From NCBI RefSeq assembly GCF_900458815.1, contig NZ_UHDZ01000001.1:310001-374000 (forward strand): a DNA stretch of 64,000 nt, read 5' to 3'. This document shows, in pieces, positions 37,620-47,406 of the stretch (its first letter is position 1; every line of letters begins with the position of its first letter). The notes beneath the pieces are model-generated. The model was not told where the DNA came from. It made no database searches and saw only the letters and a program-made list of their open reading frames with translations. The translations under genes and the position numbers were made by a program. Source of the stretch: Staphylococcus saccharolyticus. Its GTDB lineage: Bacteria > Bacillota > Bacilli > Staphylococcales > Staphylococcaceae.

Positions 37620-39242
37620 TTGAAAAAGGAAAAAGTTATGGACTGGATGACTTTCATAGGCGTGGTCATTGTGTTACTTTTTGCCGTTATACCTATGATG
37701 GTTTTTCCAAAAGCAAGTGAAACAATCATTACTGATATTAATAGTGCCATTACTAATTCAATTGGTTCGATTTACTTATTTATGGGGCTAGCAATATTTT
37801 GTTTCGTACTATACATAGCATTTGGTAAGTATGGGAATGTCACTTTAGGAAGAGCGAGTGACAAACCTGAGTTTAATAATTTTACATGGGCAGCTATGTT
37901 ATTTTGTGCTGGTATCGGTTCAGATATTTTATATTGGGGTGTGATTGAATGGGCATTCTATTATCAAGTACCTCCTAATGGAGCGAAGGCAATGTCTGAT
38001 GAAGCACTTCAATACGCGACCCAATATGGGATGTTCCATTGGGGACCAATTGCCTGGGCAATATATGTACTTCCAGCATTACCAATTGGTTACTTAGTCT
38101 TTGTTAAGAAGAAGCCGATTTATAAAATTAGTCAAGCTTGTCGTCCAATCTTAAAGGGACAAACAGATAAGTTATTAGGTAAAATTGTCGATATCTTATT
38201 TATCTTTGGATTATTAGGTGGTGCAGCAACGTCACTTGCATTAGGTGTACCAATGATTTCAGCAGGTATCGAAAAATTAACTGGTTTAGACGGCTCTAAC
38301 ATGGTTTTACGTTCAATCATTTTATTAACAATAACAGTTATTTTTGCAATCAGTTCTTACACTGGTTTGAAAAAAGGTATCCAAAAATTAAGTGACGTTA
38401 ACGTGTGGTTATCATTCTTATTATTAGCGTTTGTATTTATTGTTGGACCTACTGTGTTTATTATGGAAACAACAGTGACTGCATTCGGTAACATGTTAAG
38501 AGATTTCTTCCATATGGCGACATGGATGGAACCTTTTGGAGGCATTCACGGACGTAAAGAAACTAACTTCCCTCAAGACTGGACTATCTTCTATTGGTCA
38601 TGGTGGTTAGTCTATGCACCATTTATAGGATTATTTATTGCTCGTATTTCAAAAGGTCGTACACTTAAAGAGGTTGTTTTAGGTACAATTTGCTATGGTA
38701 CGCTAGGATGTGTATTGTTCTTCGGAATTTTTGGTAACTATGCCGTTTACTTACAAATTACAGGACAGTTTAACGTTGTTAATTACTTAAATAGTCATGG
38801 TACCGAGGCAACAATTATAGAAGTGATGCATCAGTTACCATTCCCAACGATTACAATTATTTTATTCTTAATTTCAGCATTTTTATTCCTAGCAACAACA
38901 TTTGATTCTGGTTCATATATTTTAGCAGCTGCTTCACAGAAAAAAGTAATTGGTGAACCTTTAAGAGCTAATCGCTTATTTTGGGCATTTGCATTATGTT
39001 TATTGCCATTTTCTCTTATGCTAGTAGGAGGAGAAAGAGCATTAGAGGTATTGAAAACAGCATCTCTGTTAGCTAGTGTACCTTTAATTATCATTTTTAC
39101 ATTAATGATGATATCGTTCTTAATCATTCTTGGACGAGATAGAATTAAACTGCAAAAACGTGCGGATAAATTAAAAGAAGTAGAGAGACGTTCCTTGAGA
39201 ATAGTGCAGGTTAAAGAAGAACCTGAAGATGATAATTTATAG
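37620..39242 (+). CDS. cudT: Choline transporter, BCCT family
   Basis: This is a 540-residue betaine/choline/carnitine transporter with twelve helices. The signature region includes WTIFYWSWWLVYAPFIGLF and the sodium/substrate region FTWAAMLFCAGIGSDILYWG. TTG 37620 follows AGGGGG by eight bases and is the only reasonable start. It imports choline for the BetB/BetA pathway in the same locus, as in the S. xylosus cudTCAB cluster. The charged C-terminus (KLKEVERRSLRIVQVKEE) may sense osmotic state. The gene is intact. Confidence 0.87.
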   Translation: MKKEKVMDWMTFIGVVIVLLFAVIPMMVFPKASETIITDINSAITNSIGSIYLFMGLAIFCFVLYIAFGKYGNVTLGRASDKPEFNNFTWAAMLFCAGIGSDILYWGVIEWAFYYQVPPNGAKAMSDEALQYATQYGMFHWGPIAWAIYVLPALPIGYLVFVKKKPIYKISQACRPILKGQTDKLLGKIVDILFIFGLLGGAATSLALGVPMISAGIEKLTGLDGSNMVLRSIILLTITVIFAISSYTGLKKGIQKLSDVNVWLSFLLLAFVFIVGPTVFIMETTVTAFGNMLRDFFHMATWMEPFGGIHGRKETNFPQDWTIFYWSWWLVYAPFIGLFIARISKGRTLKEVVLGTICYGTLGCVLFFGIFGNYAVYLQITGQFNVVNYLNSHGTEATIIEVMHQLPFPTITIILFLISAFLFLATTFDSGSYILAAASQKKVIGEPLRANRLFWAFALCLLPFSLMLVGGERALEVLKTASLLASVPLIIIFTLMMISFLIILGRDRIKLQKRADKLKEVERRSLRIVQVKEEPEDDNL

Positions 39243-39255
39243 TCTTTAAAATGAA

Positions 39256-39303
39256 AAGCCAAGAGAATATAAGGTAAAATACGTTGCATCTCTTGGCTTT
39301 TTT
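39256..39303. terminator. Bidirectional terminator between cudT and cudC
   Basis: AAGCCAAGAGA (39256-39266) and TCTCTTGGCTT (39289-39299) form an 11-bp stem with T-run on the plus strand and A-rich flank serving the minus-strand cudC transcript. Confidence 0.8.
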
Positions 39304-39310
39304 CATATCT

Positions 39311-39871
39311 TTAGTTATTGTTATTGTTTTGTTCAGGGATAGGGAAATAATCAAATATTTCACCAGATTCTAAAGCATCGCTAAGTTGTGCAAGCCATTC
39401 GTAGTAAACTTTTGAATGTTCTAGCTGAGACTTAACATTTAACGCTTGCTCTTTTGTTTCATTGTCTAAATGATCTTTATCGAGGAATGGTTGGATAATC
39501 TTTTCAGCATCTTTTATTGCTTCCATATTCGTATCAATTTCACGTTCCCATTTGCGCGTGAAGAAGTTACGGAAAAACGTAAAGAAGTTTTTTTCAGCAA
39601 TAAAATGTTGTTTACGACTGCCGCGTGTAAATTGTTGCTTAACGATATCATATTCTTGAAGTTTTTTGACACCTGAACTCATACTTGGTTTACTCATTTG
39701 AAGCTGTTGGCGCATTTCATCTAGTGTCATACTACCTTCGAACACCATTATGCCATACAAATTTCCTACGCTGCGATTAATACCGTATAAATCCATAGTT
39801 TCACCAATTGAATTAATCACTAAATCTTTAGCTTCTTCGATTTGGTGCGTGTCGTTTTTATTACGTGTCAT
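39311..39871 (-). CDS. cudC: GbsR/CudC-type choline-responsive repressor
   Basis: This 186-residue GbsR-family winged-helix regulator has the DNA-binding part near residues 30-85 (IMVFEGSMTLDEMRQQLQMS, SKPSMSSGVKKLQEYD) followed by a helical effector/dimer part. ATG 39871 has GGAGGTG five bases upstream; a GTG one codon earlier is too close. It lies between cudT and betB and is transcribed opposite to both. The Bacillus homolog represses choline uptake and oxidation genes until choline is bound. The shared inverted repeats at 37408 and 40114 are its likely targets. Confidence 0.85.
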   Translation of the reverse strand: MTRNKNDTHQIEEAKDLVINSIGETMDLYGINRSVGNLYGIMVFEGSMTLDEMRQQLQMSKPSMSSGVKKLQEYDIVKQQFTRGSRKQHFIAEKNFFTFFRNFFTRKWEREIDTNMEAIKDAEKIIQPFLDKDHLDNETKEQALNVKSQLEHSKVYYEWLAQLSDALESGEIFDYFPIPEQNNNNN

Positions 39872-40068
39872 CACTGCACCTCCAATTCTATAATTTCTTT
39901 TTATCGGTTCTTTGACAAATCAAATGTCTCAGAAAAATACATACGCCAATCATTATAAGACCTTTTATGAAAAAAAGAAAATTAATGTTCTAATTTTAAA
40001 AATTAAAATAAAGATGTTTGATACAAGTTGATATGACGACATGTATTTTACAAATATATTTAAAGAAA

Positions 40069-40131
40069 TTGACACTTTTTCAACACCTATGATAACATAA
40101 CTTTGTAAAATTCGTTAAATAAAAATTTAAC
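40069..40131 (+). promoter_or_regulatory. betB promoter with downstream operator
   Basis: TTGACA (40069-40074) and TAACAT (40093-40098) form an 18-base-spaced sigma-A-like promoter. The inverted repeat GTTAAAT-AAAA-ATTTAAC (40114-40131) begins 16 bases after the -10. A repressor bound there would block elongation, the roadblock mode known for Bacillus GbsR. Confidence 0.65.
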
Positions 40132-40152
40132 AAACTTAACGGAGGTCGTTTG

Positions 40153-41643
40153 ATGGAACTTGTAGATAAATTATCAAATCGTCAATTTATTGATGGAGAA
40201 TGGGTTGAAAGTTCAAATAAAAATACAAGAGATATTATAAATCCTTACAATCAAGAAACTATCTTTTCTGTAGCGGAAGGTACAAAAGAGGATGTTGAAA
40301 GAGCGATTTTAGCTGCAAGAAGATCATTTGAAGAAGGCGAATGGTCACAAGAAACAAGTGAAGTTAGAGGTAAAAAAGTTAGAGCTATAGCAGATAAAAT
40401 TAAAGAAAACCGTGAAGAGTTAGCTCAGTTAGAAACATTAGACACTGGTAAAACACTTGAAGAATCATATGCAGACATGGACGACATTCATAATGTATTT
40501 ATGTATTTCGCAGGTTTAGCTGACAAAGACGGTGGCGAAGTAATTAATTCACCAATTCCAAATGCAGAAAGTAAAGTGGTTAAAGAGCCAGTAGGTGTTG
40601 TCACTCAAATTACGCCATGGAATTATCCTTTGTTACAAGCATCTTGGAAGATTGCACCTGCACTAGCAACAGGTTGCTCATTGGTGATGAAACCCAGTGA
40701 AATCACACCATTAACTACAATTCGTATATTTGAACTAATGGAAGAAGTTGGTTTCCCTAAAGGAACAATCAATCTTGTTCTGGGTGCTGGTTCAGAAGTT
40801 GGCGATGTGATGTCCGGTCATGAAGAGGTAGATTTAGTGTCATTTACAGGCGGTATCGAAACAGGAAAACATATTATGAAACAAGCAGCTGATCATGTGA
40901 CTGATGTTGCATTAGAATTAGGCGGTAAAAATCCTAACATTATTTTTGATGATGCAGACTTTGAATTAGCAGTAGATCAAGCGCTTAATGGAGGATACTT
41001 CCATGCTGGTCAAGTATGTTCAGCTGGTTCAAGAATCTTAGTTCATAATGATATTAAAGATAAATTTGAACAGGCTCTCATAGCCCGCGTCAACAAAATC
41101 AAACTTGGTAATGGTTTTGATAAAGAAACTGAAATGGGACCAGTCATTTCAACTGCTCATCGTGATAAAATTGAAAGCTATATGGAAATTGCTAAAAAGG
41201 ATGGCGCAACTATCGCAATTGGTGGTAAACGACCTGAACGAGAAGACTTACAAGCAGGTTTATTCTTTGAACCGACTGTAATTACAGATTGTGATACGTC
41301 TATGCGTATTGTTCAAGAAGAAGTCTTCGGACCAGTAGTTACAGTTGAAGGTTTCTCAAATGAAGAAGAAGCGATTCGCTTAGCAAATGATTCAATTTAT
41401 GGGTTAGCAGGTGCTGTGTTCTCTAAAGATATCGGTAAAGCACAACGTGTTGCAAATCAATTGAAACTTGGTACAGTTTGGATTAATGATTTTCATCCTT
41501 ATTTCGCTCAAGCGCCATGGGGAGGCTATAAACAATCTGGTATCGGTAGAGAACTTGGTAAAGAAGGCTTAGAAGAGTACTTAGTGACTAAGCATATTCT
41601 TACAAATACTAACCCTGAACCAGTTAATTGGTTTAGTAAGTAA
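40153..41643 (+). CDS. betB: Betaine-aldehyde dehydrogenase
   Basis: This 496-residue NAD(P)-dependent aldehyde dehydrogenase oxidises betaine aldehyde to glycine betaine. The catalytic cysteine is C289 in HAGQVCSAGSR, the general base glutamate is in ALELGGKNP, and the oxyanion asparagine is in TPWNYPLLQ. The C-terminal block WGGYKQSGIGRELG is usual for BADH. ATG 40153 has GGAGGT seven bases upstream. With BetA it converts imported choline to the osmoprotectant glycine betaine. Equivalent to cudA/gbsA. The gene is intact. Confidence 0.92.
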   Translation: MELVDKLSNRQFIDGEWVESSNKNTRDIINPYNQETIFSVAEGTKEDVERAILAARRSFEEGEWSQETSEVRGKKVRAIADKIKENREELAQLETLDTGKTLEESYADMDDIHNVFMYFAGLADKDGGEVINSPIPNAESKVVKEPVGVVTQITPWNYPLLQASWKIAPALATGCSLVMKPSEITPLTTIRIFELMEEVGFPKGTINLVLGAGSEVGDVMSGHEEVDLVSFTGGIETGKHIMKQAADHVTDVALELGGKNPNIIFDDADFELAVDQALNGGYFHAGQVCSAGSRILVHNDIKDKFEQALIARVNKIKLGNGFDKETEMGPVISTAHRDKIESYMEIAKKDGATIAIGGKRPEREDLQAGLFFEPTVITDCDTSMRIVQEEVFGPVVTVEGFSNEEEAIRLANDSIYGLAGAVFSKDIGKAQRVANQLKLGTVWINDFHPYFAQAPWGGYKQSGIGRELGKEGLEEYLVTKHILTNTNPEPVNWFSK

Positions 41644-41796
41644 GTGAAATTAAATAATTAAATTTAATTTTTAATAATAAAAATCAAACATGCACGTGGA
41701 CGCTATATAAAAGCGCTCACTTACATATGTAAAACCTTTTAAGAAAGAGATGTTAACAAACAAAGAAAACAAATCAATTTTTGGAGGTCTTTAACA

Positions 41797-43515
41797 ATGA
41801 GAAGAAAACGTGATTCATACGATTATGTCATTATAGGTGGCGGTAGTGCTGGTTCTGTACTTGGTGCACGTCTATCTGAAGATAAAGATAAAAATGTATT
41901 AGTTTTAGAAGCTGGACGTAGTGACTATTTTTGGGATTTATTTATTCAAATGCCAGCAGCATTAATGTTCCCTTCTGGTAACCCATTCTATGACTGGAGA
42001 TATCAAACTGAAGAAGAACCTCATATGGGACGTAAAGTTGATCACGCGAGAGGTAAAGTATTAGGTGGTTCTAGTTCTATCAACGGTATGATTTATCAAA
42101 GAGGTAACCCAATGGATTATGAAGGCTGGGCAGAGCCAGAAGGTATGGATACTTGGGACTTTGCGCATTGTCTACCTTATTTTAAAAAGTTAGAAACAAC
42201 TTATGGTGCAACACCTTATGATAAAGTTAGAGGTCACGATGGTCCTATTAAATTAAAACGTGGACCAGCAACTAATCCATTATTTAAATCTTTCTTTAAT
42301 GCAGGTGTAGAAGCGGGCTATCATAAAACACCAGACGTTAATGGATATAGACAAGAAGGCTTTGGTCCATTTGATAGCCAAGTTTACCATGGTCGCCGTA
42401 TGTCAGCATCAAGAGCATATTTACGCCCGGCTATGAGACGTAGAAATTTAGAAGTTGAAACACGTGCTTTCGTAACTAAATTGAACTTTGACGACGATAA
42501 TAGTAAAAAAGTAACAGGTGTAACGTTTAAGAAAAATGGTAAAGAACATACTGTTCAAGCTAAAGAAGTTATTCTTTCAGGTGGTGCGTTTAATACACCT
42601 CAACTATTACAATTATCTGGTATTGGTGATTCAGAATTCTTAAAATCTAAAGGTATTGAACCACGTATGCATTTACCAGGTGTGGGGGAAAACTTCGAAG
42701 ACCATTTAGAAGTTTATATCCAACATAAATGTAAACAACCTGTATCTTTACAACCAAGTTTAGATGTAAAACGTATGCCGTTGATTGGTTTACAATGGAT
42801 TTTTGCACGTAAAGGTGCGGCAGCTTCTAACCATTTTGAAGGTGGCGCATTTGTAAGATCTAATGATGAAGTAGATTATCCAAACTTGATGTTCCATTTC
42901 TTACCAATTGCTGTACGTTATGATGGTCAAAAAGCACCAGTTGCTCATGGTTATCAAGTACACGTAGGACCTATGTACTCTAATTCAAGAGGTAGCTTAA
43001 AGATTAAATCTAAAGATCCATTCGAAAAGCCAAGTATTGTATTTAATTATTTATCAACTAAAGAAGACGAACGTGAATGGGTGGAAGCAATCAGAGTAGC
43101 ACGCAATATTCTTAAACAAAAAGCTATGGATCCATTTAATGGTGGAGAAATTTCACCTGGACCTGAAGTACAAACAGATGAAGAAATCTTAGATTGGGTA
43201 AGAAAAGACGGTGAAACCGCATTACATCCGTCATGTAGCGCGAAAATGGGATCTTCTTCAGATCCTATGGCCGTTGTAGACCCATTAACAATGAAGGTTC
43301 ACGGTATGGAAAATTTACGTGTCGTAGATGCTTCTGCAATGCCAAGAACAACAAATGGTAATATCCATGCTCCTATTCTTATGTTAGCTGAGAAAGCAGC
43401 TGATATTATTCGTGGAAGAAAACCACTTGAACCTCAATATGTTGATTATTATAAACATGGCATTGATGATGAAAAAGCAGGCGCAATGGAAGATGATCCA
43501 TTCTACCAATATTAA
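41797..43515 (+). CDS. betA: Choline dehydrogenase (GMC oxidoreductase)
   Basis: This 572-residue FAD enzyme oxidises choline to betaine aldehyde, probably at the membrane face. The dinucleotide-binding motif [16 protein letters not shown] is near residue 12, and GMC signature 1 is [13 protein letters not shown]. The catalytic pair is the histidine in [10 protein letters not shown] and the asparagine in [15 protein letters not shown] lies ahead of ATG 41797. It follows betB by 150 bases with no terminator between, so both are likely one transcript. Equivalent to cudB. The gene is intact. Confidence 0.92.
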   Translation: MRRKRDSYDYVIIGGGSAGSVLGARLSEDKDKNVLVLEAGRSDYFWDLFIQMPAALMFPSGNPFYDWRYQTEEEPHMGRKVDHARGKVLGGSSSINGMIYQRGNPMDYEGWAEPEGMDTWDFAHCLPYFKKLETTYGATPYDKVRGHDGPIKLKRGPATNPLFKSFFNAGVEAGYHKTPDVNGYRQEGFGPFDSQVYHGRRMSASRAYLRPAMRRRNLEVETRAFVTKLNFDDDNSKKVTGVTFKKNGKEHTVQAKEVILSGGAFNTPQLLQLSGIGDSEFLKSKGIEPRMHLPGVGENFEDHLEVYIQHKCKQPVSLQPSLDVKRMPLIGLQWIFARKGAAASNHFEGGAFVRSNDEVDYPNLMFHFLPIAVRYDGQKAPVAHGYQVHVGPMYSNSRGSLKIKSKDPFEKPSIVFNYLSTKEDEREWVEAIRVARNILKQKAMDPFNGGEISPGPEVQTDEEILDWVRKDGETALHPSCSAKMGSSSDPMAVVDPLTMKVHGMENLRVVDASAMPRTTNGNIHAPILMLAEKAADIIRGRKPLEPQYVDYYKHGIDDEKAGAMEDDPFYQY

Positions 43516-43667
43516 AGCTTTTCTTAGCTAGGTAGAGAAGAGAATTTTCACTTAAAAAACTACTAGAATTCTCTTGAATCATAGTATTTGCTTATTTAAT
43601 ATGTTAAAGCAAACGTCTATAAATAAGCTTCATTAGTATCAAGAAATGAAACTAAAGATGATAAAAG

Positions 43668-43711
43668 TCTCAGAAAGATTTAAAGTATCATATCTTTCTG
43701 AGATTTTTTTA
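43668..43711 (+). terminator. Terminator downstream of betA
   Basis: TCTCAGAAAGAT (43668-43679) and ATCTTTCTGAGA (43692-43703) form a perfect 12-bp stem followed by seven T. A weaker hairpin without T-run lies at 43538-43575. The rest of the 318-base gap before the next gene shows nothing else. Confidence 0.85.
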
Positions 43712-43833
43712 GTTATTATTTAAAATCATTGAGTTAAAATTCAATAAAAAATTTTAAGTATAATATAATTACATAAGACGTTGTACAACATGAATCTTTA
43801 AGAAGTATCTATAATAATCTTGAAGAGAGGATA

Positions 43834-45003
43834 ATGATGAATCAAGATTTAATCCAACGATTACGTGAAAAAGAACAAAAGATGATCGAAATCAGGCGTT
43901 ATCTACATGAACACCCAGAATTATCGTTTCATGAAATAACAACGCCTCAATACATTGCGGAATTTTATCAACATAAAGATTGTGATGTTGAGACAAATGT
44001 TGGACCCAATGGAGTTAAAGTAACGATAGATAGTGGTAATCCAGGAAAGACGATAGCAATACGTGCAGACTTTGATGCTTTGCCAATTCAAGAACAAACA
44101 GGTTTACCATTTGCTTCTATGAATGAAGGAGTCATGCATGCGTGTGGACATGATGCGCATACTGCTTATATGCTAATTCTTGGAGAAAGTTTAATTGAAA
44201 TGAAAGATCAGTTACAAGGTAAAGTGGTTATCATACATCAACCAGCTGAAGAAATGCCTCTGGGTGGTGCCCAAGGTATGATTAAAGATGGAGTGTTAGA
44301 AGGTGTGGATTATGTATTAGGTTGTACATGTGATGAGTACTATGGAAGCAGGAAAAGTTTTTTACCGTCAAGGATTTGTTCAAACAGGACGTGTTTATTT
44401 TAAACTTGTTGTAAAAGGTAAAGGAAGACATGGTTCTTCTCCACACATGGCCAATGATGCTATTGTAGCGGGTACACATTTCGTCACGACCGCACAAACA
44501 ATTGTCTCTAGACGTTTAAGTCCGTTTGAGACAGGAGTAGTAACAATAGGTTCTAGGGACAATTTAATGTCATTAAAGATCAAATAGAGATAGAAGGTGA
44601 TGTACGTGCGCTCTTAGATGCCACTAGAGATATGATTCAAAATGAACTTAATCGTATTGTTAAAGGATTGGAAACAACGTTTGGTGTTATATGTGAGTTT
44701 GAATTTAAAAAAGATTATCCAGCATTATATAATGACCCTGAATTTACGTCATATGTAGCTGAAACAATTAAAAATGCTAAATTAGAAGGTATAAAAGGTG
44801 TAGAAATATGTGACCCTCAGCCTCCATCAGAAGATTTTGCATTTTATGCAACATAATTACCAAGTAAATTTATCTATGCGGGTGCTGCTCCGAAAGAAGG
44901 ACCAATTTATCCTCCTCCTCATCCTAAATTTAATATTAGTGAATCTTCAATGCTTGTAGCGGCAGAGGCAGTAGGTACAGTTGTCTTAGACTATTTAAAA
45001 TAA
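43834..45003 (+). pseudogene. M20-family amidohydrolase gene, disrupted
   Basis: It encodes a zinc amidohydrolase (N-acyl amino acid or hippurate hydrolase type) in pieces. The first frame has IRRYLHEHPELSFHE, the metal motif MHACGHDAHTAYM, and QPAEEMPLGGAQGM. A one-base insertion near 44325 (GGTTGTAC) leads into STMEAGKVFYRQGF and GHGSSPHMAND-like sequence. A small deletion with frame change lies near 44555, before VIKDQIEIEGDVRALLD. TAA at 44854-44856 (likely from CAA) breaks FYAT-LPSKF, and the frame ends at 45003. At least three lesions make it a pseudogene. GAGAGG precedes the start. Confidence 0.85.
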
Positions 45004-45020
45004 AGGAGTATTAATCATCA

Positions 45021-46411
45021 ATGAATCAACAACATGAATATAAAGGTACCAATATTTTATTAAGTGGAATCGTATTAGCTGTTATCACTTTTTGGCTTTT
45101 TGCTAATTCTTTGCTTAACGTCATTCCAACGTTGCAAACTTCTTTTGGTGGCCATTTAGGAACTGTGAGTATTGCGGTAAGTCTAACCGCTCTTTTTTGT
45201 GGAATGTTTGTTGTAGGAGCAGGTAGTATAGCCGATAACTTTGGCAGAGTACGAATAACTTTAATAGGTCTTTGGTTAAATATACTAGGATCTTTACTCA
45301 TTATAAGTACAAGCTTTATTGCTTTATTATTATTAGGTAGGGCAATTCAAGGTTTGTTTGCAGCTTTCATTATGCCATCAACACTGTCTTTAATTAAAAC
45401 GTATTATTATGAATAAAGACCGACAACGTGCCCTAAGTTTTTGGTCAATTGGCTCATGGGGTGGTTCTGGCTTTTCTTCAATTTTTGGAGGTGTAATCGC
45501 CACTTTTATAGGTTGGCAATGGATATTTATTTTTTCTATAATTGTTTCTTTGATATCTATTATACTTATTAAAGGAATACCAGAATCAAGAAATATTAGA
45601 CCAACTAAAGATCGATTTGATAATTTAGGTCTCGTTTTATTAGTAGTCATATTACTAAGTTTAAATATTATTATCACGCAAACTGCACAATTAGGTTTAT
45701 TTTCAGAAGAGATTGTGTCACTAGGTATTGTTTTCGTACTATTATTAATTATATTTTTAATCGTTGAACATAAAGTGATGCAACCACTGATTGATTTTTC
45801 GCTTTTTAGAAATAGATTATATAGTAAGTAGTGCGACATTTGCTAATTTTTTAATTAATACTGTCGCTGGAACGCTACTTGTGACAAATACATTTGTACA
45901 GCAAGGCTTAGGATTAAGTTCGTTTGAGACAGGCTTATTATCCATCACTTATTTAATAGCAATCTTAACAATGATACGTGTCAGCGAAAAAATTTTACAA
46001 GAGTTTGGACCAAGAACGCCTATGTTAATAGGAACTTTAACTACATCAGTGGGAATTTGTCTTATGTCTATCACCTTTTTATCAACACCTTTTTATATCG
46101 CATTATGTATTATTGGTTATTTATTATTTGGTTTAGAATTATGTTTATTTGCAACGCCATCAACGGATACAGTGATTAGTCACTCACCGACAGAGAAGGT
46201 AGGAGTTGCAGCAGGTCTTTATAAAATGGCCTCCTCTATAGGAGGGGCAATGGGTATTGCACTTTCAGGAGCAATTTACGGCATCTTTTCAACCCTCTTT
46301 GACATAAAAATGAGGGAGATGATAGGGTTGTGGTTTAATTCAATAATGGCTTTTAATGCTTGCTTTATAGTCTGGTTAACATTACCACGCACAAACAAGC
46401 ATTCATTATAA
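45021..46411 (+). pseudogene. MFS drug-efflux-type transporter gene (DHA2-like), two frameshifts
   Basis: Three frames cover a 14-helix MFS protein of roughly 460 residues. Piece one ends TLSLIKTYYYE at 45416, where an extra T in GAATAAAGAC shifts the frame. Piece two begins KDRQRALSFWSIGSWGGSG, the motif C region of drug/H+ antiporters, and ends RNRLYSK at 45831, after an AGTA duplication. Piece three (SATFANFLINTVAGTLL on) runs to 46411. Similar intact proteins include QacA/SdrM-type exporters. It starts 18 bases after the amidohydrolase gene, so both were one operon and both are dead. Confidence 0.82.
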
Positions 46412-46525
46412 ATTTAAATTACTTTTTGATAATTGCAAATAAAATTAAATGAATACTTATTGGTTTGATTTTTATTTAAACATTCATAATAGTATGTGTT
46501 TATATTAATTTGAAGAGGTGGTAAT

Positions 46526-46738
46526 GTGAGTTTTTATGATTTTATACAAAACTTCATTGGTGATCAAACACCTCTAGGCGAATTGGCTTCATGGATTAAT
46601 CAAGATATTAATTTTCCAATATACGAAACAGTTACAGATAATGTACTTAACTATTTCAATCAATTATCATGTTTTGATCATGAACGTATAGAAATTGTTA
46701 AACGCTCACTATCACTTTATGAGCAGAGTAGAATTTAG
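46526..46738 (+). CDS. YozE-family (UPF0346) small protein
   Basis: This 70-residue protein is of the YozE SAM-like family. The N-terminus MSFYDFIQNFIGDQTPLGEL and the NFPIYETVTDNVLNYF helix are typical of the fold. GTG 46526 has GAGGTGG upstream. The family is small, helical and of unknown function. Staphylococcal genomes have a second more canonical copy elsewhere. It is followed 35 bases later by the HmoB-like gene. Confidence 0.72.
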   Translation: MSFYDFIQNFIGDQTPLGELASWINQDINFPIYETVTDNVLNYFNQLSCFDHERIEIVKRSLSLYEQSRI

Positions 46739-46773
46739 CACAATTATTTTGAAGTGAAATGAAGGAATGACTT

Positions 46774-47235
46774 ATGTTAATTAATAATATTTATAAAACA
46801 TATATTATAGAAGAAACTGATGACATGTTTATGATCGAGAAGAATAATGATAAGCAATATTATGGAGTATTAGAGTCTATAGGTCTATTATCTAATCATG
46901 CATTCTGCGTGTTGAACCATCTCTTTGTCAATGAAGGACATGAAGAAGTTTTCGAGGAACGTTTTTTAAAGAGAAATAAACATTTGCATGAAGTAGCTGG
47001 TTTTAGAGCTTTAAGATTTTTAAGACCTAAAGAGGAAGGCAGACATTATATTATCATCACATTGTGGGATGAACGCCAAGCATTTTATGATTGGCAAACG
47101 TCTAAAGCTTATGCTCAAACCCATAAGAAATGTGGCACGGAAAAAGGTGTTGATCATAGCATTGTTAATAGAGAATTATCTTACAATATAAGAATTGAAC
47201 TAAAGCAACTTAACCATCAAGTTAATCATAACTAA
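46774..47235 (+). CDS. ABM-fold protein, HmoB/IsdG-like heme monooxygenase candidate
   Basis: This 153-residue protein has an N-terminal extension (about 1-45) and a C-terminal antibiotic-biosynthesis-monooxygenase domain. Aligning by eye with IsdG, the catalytic Asn (N in CVLNHLFVNEG, seven residues before the Gly), the Trp (AFYDWQTS) and the His (AYAQTHKK) are all conserved with the right spacing. The extension resembles Bacillus HmoB and staphylococcal TRAP, which are two-part proteins. It may degrade heme for iron release. AAGGAATG lies before ATG 46774. The function is inferred from the triad. Confidence 0.65.
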   Translation: MLINNIYKTYIIEETDDMFMIEKNNDKQYYGVLESIGLLSNHAFCVLNHLFVNEGHEEVFEERFLKRNKHLHEVAGFRALRFLRPKEEGRHYIIITLWDERQAFYDWQTSKAYAQTHKKCGTEKGVDHSIVNRELSYNIRIELKQLNHQVNHN

Positions 47236-47406
47236 ATATTTTAAATTCAGTCTTACACATTGAAATAAATTGTAAGGGTAGGATTTCTTATTTCAAATAA
47301 CTCTATACTATTATTTAGAAAATCAACGCAATAAGTACAATCCATTTGATTGATGAAACAGTTCTGATAGTATGAATATGTATGCGAATTGAAAGGAAGT
47401 ACAATT

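Noticed and set aside
43538-43575. Hairpin AAGAGAATT/AATTCTCTT just after betA as terminator
   Set aside because: No T-run follows; the stem at 43668 is a far better terminator.
47245-47290. Hairpin CTTACA/TGTAAG after the HmoB-like gene
   Set aside because: Only six base pairs and no T-run.
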